Assembly: GCA_021731425.1 (NCBI GenBank)
Contig: JAKFXJ010000066.1
Coordinates: forward strand, 1 to 12,452
Direction: 5' to 3'
DNA: 12,452 bases
Origin: Limnohabitans sp.
GTDB taxonomy: Bacteria > Pseudomonadota > Gammaproteobacteria > Burkholderiales > Burkholderiaceae_C
This document shows positions 6,349-12,452 of the stretch, in pieces. How positions within the stretch are numbered: position 1 is the stretch's first letter; each line of letters opens with the position of its first letter. The notes under the pieces are model-generated. The model saw only the letters and a list, made by a program, of their open reading frames with translations, was not told the origin of the DNA and searched no databases. The translations under genes and the position numbers were made by a program.

Positions 6349-7458
6349 ATGAACAAAATTGACCAGATGAGTTTTTTCGGCTTTGAGGCCGAATCTGCCG
6401 AAAAACCGGCCCAGCCCGCTAAGGCCTCAAAGTCTGTCAGCCCTCCGGCCAAGGCGGTGATAACTGCCGAGGTCGTTGCGGTGGTTCCTGAGGCCGTGCA
6501 CCTTGAGGACGTGCCTCTGCCAGAGGCTCCCGCAGCTGCACCCTTGCTGGCGCAGGCCAGCGACCCGGAAGCCATGGCCCAGGCCTTGGCGCAGCACCCC
6601 GACTTTCGTGTTTTGCGGCGTCTGGTGCCGCGCACCGACTATGGGCCGGTGAACGGGCAAGCCACCCAGCGCGTGATCGTGCTCGACACCGAAACCACCG
6701 GGCTGGACAGCAAAAGCGAAAAAGTCATTGAGCTGGCCATGTTGTCGGTGTTGGTCGATACCGCCTCGGGTCTGCCTGTGGGGCCTGTCACGGTTTATGA
6801 ATCCTTCGAAGACCCGGGCCGGCCGATTCCACCCCAGATCACCGAAATCACCGGCATTGACGACAGCATGGTGCAGGGCCAACGCATCGACGACGCGGCC
6901 GTGAACGCCTTGGTGCAAGCGGCCGATTTGGTGGTGGCGCATAACGCCGGGTTTGACCGTCCCTTTGTAGAGGCGCGTTTCCCGGTATTTGCGGCCAAAG
7001 CTTGGGGCTGCTCTTTTCAAGGCATTGACTGGAAAAAAGAGGGCAGCGGCTCGGCCAAGCTGGAGTTTTTGGCGTCCGAGCGCGGCTGGTTTTACGATGC
7101 GCACCGGGCGCAGGTGGATTGCCATGCTTTGCTGCAGGTGTTGTCCTCGCCCTTGGCTGACGGCCAAACTGGTCTGTCCCGCTTGTTGGCCGGGGCAGGG
7201 CAGACCCGCTACAAGCTGCGGGCCACGGGGGCGCCGTTTGAGTCCAAAGACAAACTCAAAGCCCGGGGCTACCGTTGGGACGGCGAAGGCCGGGTCTGGT
7301 GGTGCAGCTTGGCCTCGGACGATCTGCTGGATGGGGAGTGCGACTGGTTGCGTGCCGAGGTCTATGGCCAGCGCAGCGCCCGGGTGCAACTGGAAGCGAT
7401 GGACAGCCGGGTGCAGTTTTCTAGCCGTTCGGGACCGGTGAGCGAGCGTTCGGTTTGA
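6349..7458 (+). CDS. DnaQ-like DEDDh 3'-5' exonuclease with C-terminal extension
   Basis: A predicted 3'-5' exonuclease of 369 aa related to the DNA polymerase III epsilon subunit. A variable Ala/Pro-rich N-terminal segment (1-100) precedes the nuclease domain. Exo I is VLDTETTGLD (D113, E115), Exo II is VVAHNAGFDRPF (D203), and Exo III has H252 and D257 in AHRAQVDCHALL, so all DEDDh residues are present. The C-terminal part (290-340) contains FESKDKLKARGYRWDG followed by a Trp-Trp pair, a module I recall from other stand-alone DnaQ-like proteins but cannot name. The length and domain order argue against this being the replicative DnaQ; a repair or RNA-processing role is possible. There is no Shine-Dalgarno. 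A TTTAAT lies at 6335-6340, 8 nt before the ATG, so the mRNA may be almost leaderless. Confidence 0.88.
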   Translation: MNKIDQMSFFGFEAESAEKPAQPAKASKSVSPPAKAVITAEVVAVVPEAVHLEDVPLPEAPAAAPLLAQASDPEAMAQALAQHPDFRVLRRLVPRTDYGPVNGQATQRVIVLDTETTGLDSKSEKVIELAMLSVLVDTASGLPVGPVTVYESFEDPGRPIPPQITEITGIDDSMVQGQRIDDAAVNALVQAADLVVAHNAGFDRPFVEARFPVFAAKAWGCSFQGIDWKKEGSGSAKLEFLASERGWFYDAHRAQVDCHALLQVLSSPLADGQTGLSRLLAGAGQTRYKLRATGAPFESKDKLKARGYRWDGEGRVWWCSLASDDLLDGECDWLRAEVYGQRSARVQLEAMDSRVQFSSRSGPVSERSV

Positions 7459-7461
7459 TTT

Positions 7462-7491
7462 TTGCCGGTTTGTCCGACAAGCTGGGATAAT
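7462..7491 (+). promoter_or_regulatory. Candidate sigma-70 promoter of ettA
   Basis: TTGCCG (7462-7467), an 18-bp spacer and GATAAT (7486-7491) give four and five consensus matches. It lies directly after the exonuclease stop and would give an ettA leader of about 95 nt. Confidence 0.5.
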
Positions 7492-7537
7492 GCCGGGTTG
7501 CACACACCGCACCTGATTCCTTCAGCAGGCATGCGGC

Positions 7538-7572
7538 GCAGAGCGGGCTCCCTGGGGGTGCACGTTCTCTGC
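7538..7572 (+). promoter_or_regulatory. Possible structured leader of ettA
   Basis: GCAGAG (7538-7543) can pair with CTCTGC (7567-7572), enclosing a 23-nt GC-rich loop that itself contains CTCCC and GGGGG. The sequence that follows (CTACTTTTATT) is moderately T-rich, so a weak attenuator is conceivable. The ettA ribosome site CAGG and ATG begin just after it. No known riboswitch class is recognised. Confidence 0.3.
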
Positions 7573-7594
7573 CTACTTTTATTCAGGTTTACAC

Positions 7595-9256
<1,662 letters not shown>

Positions 9257-9274
9257 TCCGCCGCTTGACAAAAC

Positions 9275-9300
9275 ACAACGGGCCCCTTGGGGCCCGTTGT
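9275..9300 (+). terminator. Terminator hairpin after ettA, possibly bidirectional
   Basis: ACAACGGGCCCC and GGGGCCCGTTGT form a perfect 12-bp stem around TT, beginning 19 bp after the ettA stop. The plus-strand tail is only moderately T-rich (TGTTGGTGG). The minus-strand tail (GTTTTGTC) is a little better, so the hairpin may also end the converging hpt transcript. Confidence 0.75.
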
Positions 9301-9351
9301 TGTTGGTGGGTCAGGCTGGACTGACCGCTGGTTGGGTGGGAGCGCTGTGGA

Positions 9352-9717
9352 TCAGCCCGCGCTGTGTCGGCTCAGGTGATCAAGCACTTCCTGGCGCAAG
9401 GCTTCCAGTTGGGGTGACAGCTGTGCGTAGGCCGTGCGCAACTCGCTGGCCTCGGCGTGTTTGCTCATGCCTTCGACCTGGACCACCAGCTCGACCAGGC
9501 TGTCCACACAAAACACGGGCGTGAAGCCCTTGAGCTGGTGCAGGATGCGGTTGGCGGCATACACCTCGCCTTTGTCCAGCAGCTCCTGCAGCCGTGGCAG
9601 GTCGTCGCTCAGGGTTTGCTGCAGCGTTTTGAGCAGGGACAACACGCCATTAGCATCACCAATGAACTCCATGGCCCGTTCAATGGACAAATAGATGGGC
9701 TGAGGTGTTTGGCTCAT
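9352..9717 (-). CDS. Stand-alone Hpt (histidine phosphotransfer) domain protein
   Basis: A 121-aa, mostly helical cytoplasmic protein that would pass phosphate between a hybrid sensor kinase and a response regulator. The phosphorylatable histidine is H60 in ILHQLKGFTPVF, matching the Hpt consensus H-x-L-K-G. The remaining residues (LQQTLSDDLPRLQELLDKG before, VDSLVELVVQVEGM after) fit the four-helix bundle. There is no kinase, receiver or membrane segment, and no partner gene is adjacent, so the phosphorelay is unknown. It converges on ettA with the GC-rich hairpin between them. No clear Shine-Dalgarno precedes the ATG at 9717. The 63-bp gap to the upstream NUDIX gene suggests it could be cotranscribed with it or have its own promoter. 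Confidence 0.85.
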   Translation of the reverse strand: MSQTPQPIYLSIERAMEFIGDANGVLSLLKTLQQTLSDDLPRLQELLDKGEVYAANRILHQLKGFTPVFCVDSLVELVVQVEGMSKHAEASELRTAYAQLSPQLEALRQEVLDHLSRHSAG

Positions 9718-9780
9718 GAAACGATGTTACAAGTGAATACAAAAATCACGTAAGCAAATGAAACGTGTGAACTGTGTATT

Positions 9781-10152
9781 TTAGTCAAGCAAACCGGGCA
9801 AACCCGTCTCGGGTTCAAAACGTTTGTCTTTGAACATCAAACGGCTGGGGCCAGGAAAGGCCGCTTGCCGGACCGAGTGCCGCGGATCGCCCGGGTAACA
9901 GATGGTGCGGATGCCGTCTTGGTCAAAGGGTTCCGGCTCGATGACGGGGGGGCGGCGGTTTTGTGCCTCGGCCAGCACGCTTTGGGCGTGCGGGTGTCGG
10001 CTCAGGTGCACCAAACTCATGATTTGGGGCGGCGCCAACTCGATCTCGCGGTCCCAGTAGCGCAACAGCGCCTCGCGGGGCTGGATCCACAGCGCTTCGG
10101 TGGCCTCAAAGTTGTCGTGCTCGGCCAGCTGGTCATCGGGCACCTGGGTCAC
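9781..10152 (-). pseudogene. NUDIX hydrolase, C-terminal part (frame-shifted from the N-terminal part)
   Basis: This frame continues the NUDIX protein encoded at 10149-10658 and is not a separate gene by content. It starts VTQVPDDQLAEHDNFEATEA, then gives the helical LWIQPREALLRYWDREIELA and APPQIMSLVHLSRH, the expected end of proteobacterial NUDT19-like NUDIX proteins. Its first codon, GTG at 10152, overlaps the TGA of the upstream frame (GTGA), so translational reinitiation yielding a two-chain protein is formally possible. Re-reading one T at the T6 tract would join the frames as ...DTRF-F-VTQVP..., about 292 aa in total. I infer one gene interrupted by a one-base shortfall. Confidence 0.8.
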
Positions 10153-10658
10153 AAAAAACGGGTGTCAAAACGCTTGTTGGTCACCGAAGCTTGGCGCGGT
10201 GTGATCCAGCGGCACCAGGGCAGCAGGGGCTCGGTGTGCAAGGCCAAGGCCTGGGCCGCAAAGGCCTCGTGCCAGCTCTGGCCGCTGCGCAGGGCTTGTA
10301 ACAGAGCCTGGGCTTGGGTCTGCGCATGCGGGGCGCAACCGAGCAGCACCCGACACTCTTCATAGGCTTCGCGCATGGCGGCGACAAACAGGCCCGCGGC
10401 GCGTTCTCCCGGAATATCGGGTTCGTTCAGCCTTTGGTTCAAGGTGGCGCTGCCCTGGCTCAGGCGCTGAAGCCAGGCCGGGTTCTGGTCTTCCAAGTCA
10501 AGTTTGCCACCCGGGAACACATACGAACCACCCAGCACATTGGAGGCCTGGTGCCTGCGCATCAGCAGCACCTGCAAGCCGCCGGGGCCATCGCGCAGCA
10601 TCACCACGGTGGCGGCGTCCAGAGGGGGGGCGGTCAGGATGGTGGTATTCAGTTCCAT
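10149..10658 (-). pseudogene. NUDIX hydrolase, N-terminal part (stops early at a homopolymer)
   Basis: The 169-aa frame encodes the catalytic half of a NUDIX hydrolase, a family that cleaves nucleoside diphosphates linked to another group; NUDT7/NUDT19-like members act on CoA or similar. FPGGKLD (48-54) and, after the long insert typical of this subgroup, AAMREAYEECRVLL (94-106) form the interrupted NUDIX box. The metal-binding E97, E100 and E101 are present. The usual Gly after E-E-x is Arg103, a departure from consensus. The frame reads NKRFDTRF and then Leu-stop in CGTTTTTTGTGA. The rest of the protein lies in the -1 frame from 10152. Start ATG at 10658; no good Shine-Dalgarno. It is divergent from the SDR gene. 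Confidence 0.82.
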
Positions 10659-10793
10659 GAGGATGTCAATCGGGTAACAGGTGGTGCCCGGGGGCTGGTT
10701 TAAAGTCCGTGCACAGCGGGCTGCAGGGTCATTGGGGCCAGATTAGCAGATGAAACCGGTCAGCCCCGTCATTCAATGTCACAAGGAAAACAC

Positions 10794-11699
10794 ATGAGCA
10801 TCGATTTCAAAGGCCGCGTGGCCATCGTCACGGGCGCAGGCGGCGGCTTGGGCAAGCAGCACGCGCTGGCGCTGGCCGCACGCGGGGCCAAAGTGCTGGT
10901 CAATGACTTGGGCGGGGATGTGCATGGCGAGGGTGGCTCGGTGTCGGCTGCGCAAGCCGTGGTCAATGAAATCCGCGCAGCCGGTGGCGAAGCCCTGGCC
11001 AACGGCGCATCGGTCACCGACTTTGAGGCCGTCAAGGCCATGGTGCAGCAGGCGGTGGACGCCTGGGGCCGGGTGGACATTTTGGTGAACAACGCGGGCA
11101 TATTGCGCGACAAGAGCTTTGCCAAGATGGAATTGGCCGACTTCAAACTGGTCATGGACGTGCACGTCATGGGCGCGGTGCATTGCACCAAGGCGGTGTG
11201 GCCGATCATGCAGGCGCAAAACTATGGCCGCATCGTGATGACCACCTCATCCAGCGGTCTGTATGGCAACTTTGGCCAGGCCAATTACGGCGCGGCCAAA
11301 ATGGCTTTGGCGGGCCTGATGCAAACATTGTCCATTGAGGGTGAGAAAAACCACATCCGCGTGAACTGCCTTGCCCCCACGGCCGCCACCCGCATGACCG
11401 AAGGCCTGATGCCCGAGGCCGTGTTGCAGGCCTTGGACCCCAGCGCCGTGGTGCCCGCCATGCTGGTCATGGCCAGCGAAGACGCGCCCAACCGCACCAT
11501 CATTTGCGCGGGGGCTGGTAGCTTTGAGGTGGCGCACATCACCCTGACGCAAGGCGTGCACCTGGGCACTGGGCCGGACACGGCCGAGCGCCTGTTGGCC
11601 GCCATGTCGCAGGTCACTGATCGCCAAGGCGAGACGGTGCCGCGTTCGGGTTCCGAGCAAGGGGCGCTGGAGGTGGGCAAGGCTATTAAAGCGCATTAA
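10794..11699 (+). CDS. SDR oxidoreductase of the multifunctional-enzyme type 2 / 3-hydroxyacyl-CoA dehydrogenase kind
   Basis: A classical short-chain dehydrogenase/reductase of 301 aa, likely NAD(P)-dependent and cytoplasmic. The cofactor loop is TGAGGGLG (13-20), NNAG lies at 99-102, and the catalytic residues are S152, Y165 and K169 in YGAAK. The segment VNDLGGDVHGEGGS (37-49) is characteristic of the dehydrogenase unit of peroxisomal multifunctional enzyme type 2 (HSD17B4) and its bacterial relatives, which oxidise (3R)-hydroxyacyl-CoA or similar substrates. The C-terminal region beyond 250 is longer than in minimal SDRs, as usual for this subgroup. The ATG at 10794 has AAGGA eight nt upstream; an ATG at 10776 would lack one. 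No other beta-oxidation gene lies in the window, so the pathway is inferred from family only. Confidence 0.9.
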   Translation: MSIDFKGRVAIVTGAGGGLGKQHALALAARGAKVLVNDLGGDVHGEGGSVSAAQAVVNEIRAAGGEALANGASVTDFEAVKAMVQQAVDAWGRVDILVNNAGILRDKSFAKMELADFKLVMDVHVMGAVHCTKAVWPIMQAQNYGRIVMTTSSSGLYGNFGQANYGAAKMALAGLMQTLSIEGEKNHIRVNCLAPTAATRMTEGLMPEAVLQALDPSAVVPAMLVMASEDAPNRTIICAGAGSFEVAHITLTQGVHLGTGPDTAERLLAAMSQVTDRQGETVPRSGSEQGALEVGKAIKAH

Positions 11700-11711
11700 G
11701 GCTGATAGCAG

Positions 11712-11756
11712 CCATTCGCTGGCGCTCAGTGAATGGGTAGACCGCATCTACCCGTT
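11712..11756. terminator. Two overlapping hairpins between convergent genes
   Basis: CCATTCGCTG (11712-11721) pairs with CAGTGAATGG (11727-11736) through one G-U pair. GGGTAGA (11735-11741) pairs with TCTACCC (11747-11753), extendable by AAT/GTT to 11732 and 11756. The stems share bases 11732-11736, so they exclude each other. They lie 12 bp after the SDR stop and just beyond the PAS stop. Neither has a strong T-run, so terminator function is plausible but unproven. Confidence 0.45.
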
Positions 11757-11760
11757 CAAA

Positions 11761-11961
11761 TTATGAATTTTGCAAATTCAAGACCCACTCCTCGTAGGTG
11801 GAGTGCGCGTTTTTCAAGACATCGCGCAAAATTTGGGTCGATGCCTCCATGGCATCACGAGATCCTGCTCGGCGCTCAGCGGTCAACATTTTTTGATAGA
11901 GATCCGCAATTTGGGGTAATGCACTGCGCTTGGGTTTTCTGCGCACAGAGAAGTAACCCAC
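11761..11961 (-). pseudogene. Aer-like PAS protein, C-terminal part (frame-shifted from the N-terminal part)
   Basis: The frame continues the PAS domain of 11883-12290. IVGYFSVRRKPKRSAL is the last PAS strand, and is followed by a helical tail (IADLYQKMLTAERRAG, DVLKNAHSTYEEWVLNLQNS). GTG at 11961 could start it but has no ribosome site, and a free fragment lacking the PAS core would be unlikely to fold. Joined through one re-read A in the A7 tract, the protein would be about 176 aa. Confidence 0.8.
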
Positions 11962-12290
11962 GATGTTTTTTTCATGTCAAATGAAGGGGTGACGTTCGCA
12001 AACACCCAATAAAACGAACCGTCTTTGCTAAGGTTCTTTACAAACGCGAACACTTCTCGGCCAGTTTGCACTTCATCCCACAGCAGCTTGAACACCGCGC
12101 GTGGCATGTCGGGATGACGAACGATGTTGTGCTGAACTCCCAGCAATTCATTTTCTGAGAACCCCGAGTAATCGTTGAATGGTCTGTTGCCGTAGGTGAT
12201 CTTGCCCTTGGTATCTGTTTTGGAGATGATGAATTCGTTATCGGCCAAAATTCTTTCAACTTGCGTAGGGACGATATTTTTGAATTTCAT
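11883..12290 (-). pseudogene. Aer-like PAS sensor protein, N-terminal part (frame lost at an A7 tract)
   Basis: A PAS domain of the aerotaxis-receptor type, which in Aer holds FAD and senses redox state. EFIISKTDTKGKITYGNRPF, then LLGVQHNIVRHPDMPRAVF, then VKNLSKDGSFYWVFANVTP match the Aer PAS closely, including the V-R-H-P-D-M-P motif at the flavin site. After PSFDMKK the frame runs into about 27 residues unlike the family (TSWVTSLCAENPS...). The expected last strand, IVGYFSVRRKPKR, lies in the -1 frame. No membrane segment, HAMP or methyl-accepting domain is present, so it would act as a soluble single-domain sensor, perhaps with a separate chemoreceptor. The ATG at 12290 lacks a Shine-Dalgarno; the nearest AGGAG is about 30 nt further upstream. 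Confidence 0.82.
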
Positions 12291-12346
12291 AAAAGTAACT
12301 GCGTCAATTGCGTATGAATTCTCCTGACTTCAAACTATTTTGGGTT

Positions 12347-12452
12347 TGAACCTGCCCCTGTTTGACGTACCGCTTAGCCACTTCATTATGCGGCCTTCAA
12401 TTGCTGTGCCGCGTCCCAGCGTTTTTCAAACTGCATCGGACTGACGTAGCCC
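12347..12452 (-). mobile_element. End of an IS3-family insertion sequence (runs off right edge)
   Basis: The element probably ends at 12347, where TGAACCTGCCCCTG begins; TG plus a C-rich block is typical of IS3-family ends. The transposase stop lies about 39 bp inside it. The other inverted repeat and the target duplication lie outside the window, so the exact boundary is inferred. The insertion lies 57 bp upstream of the PAS gene's ATG. Confidence 0.6.
12386..12452 (-). CDS. IS3-family transposase (OrfB), last 21 residues and stop
   Basis: The frame entering from the right edge reads GYVSPMQFEKRWDAAQQLK-A-A-stop. The Y-x-S-P-x-x-F-E-x-x-W signature is the usual C-terminus of the DDE integrase subunit of IS3-family elements. 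The catalytic residues lie outside the window, so completeness is unknown. The stop TAA is at 12386-12388. Confidence 0.85.
   Translation of the reverse strand, partial: GYVSPMQFEKRWDAAQQLKAA

Noticed and set aside
6427..7512. 361-codon open frame on the minus strand across the exonuclease gene
   Set aside because: It is antisense to a gene with a complete DEDDh motif set and shows no protein family features.
9265..9270. Perfect TTGACA hexamer after ettA
   Set aside because: It lies just before the terminator hairpin, with no -10 or gene following on that strand.
9747..9767. CACGT...ACGTG inverted repeat upstream of the hpt gene
   Set aside because: It has five-base arms, an 11-bp spacer and no second copy, which is too likely by chance to call an operator.

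Overview
The window looks like a chromosomal segment of a betaproteobacterium, most likely order Burkholderiales, family Comamonadaceae (Limnohabitans/Rhodoferax-like). The basis is an orphan Bug-type (tripartite tricarboxylate) solute receptor, an RhlE helicase with a long Gly/Arg tail, many GTG/TTG starts and GC-rich codon use. The taxon is an inference from gene families, not from a search.

Left part (1-3004), probable hydroxyacid metabolism. The 5' end of a D-2-hydroxyacid dehydrogenase gene runs off the left edge on the minus strand. It is transcribed away from a LacI-family repressor gene. The 187-bp gap between them carries two perfect palindromes sharing the core GGAYAGCGCTRTCC, very likely the repressor's operators. 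The repressor gene converges, with a 7-bp gap, on a second D-2-hydroxyacid dehydrogenase gene whose expected catalytic Glu is a Tyr. A small cupin gene diverges from that one.

Middle (3005-9300), housekeeping and solute uptake. A strong terminator closes the minus-strand rhlE gene. A 335-bp spacer separates rhlE from a Tat-exported Bug receptor gene. Next come a DnaQ-like DEDDh exonuclease, possibly leaderless, and ettA, the ABC-F translational throttle factor, with its own promoter, a structured leader and a GC-rich terminator.

Right part (9301-12452). A stand-alone Hpt phosphotransfer protein and a NUDIX hydrolase lie on the minus strand. An SDR of the peroxisomal-multifunctional-enzyme type is on the plus strand. 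An Aer-like PAS protein is on the minus strand, and the last 22 codons of an IS3-family transposase lie at the right edge.

The NUDIX and PAS genes are each split by a one-base shortfall inside a homopolymer (T6 and A7 on the coding strand). Both sites are also canonical -1 slippery heptamers. Sequencing or assembly error, real mutation and recoding are all possible; the repeated pattern is the most distinctive thing here. Apart from that, the regulatory palindromes and the Glu-less dehydrogenase, the region is ordinary, and I see no convincing new multi-gene system.
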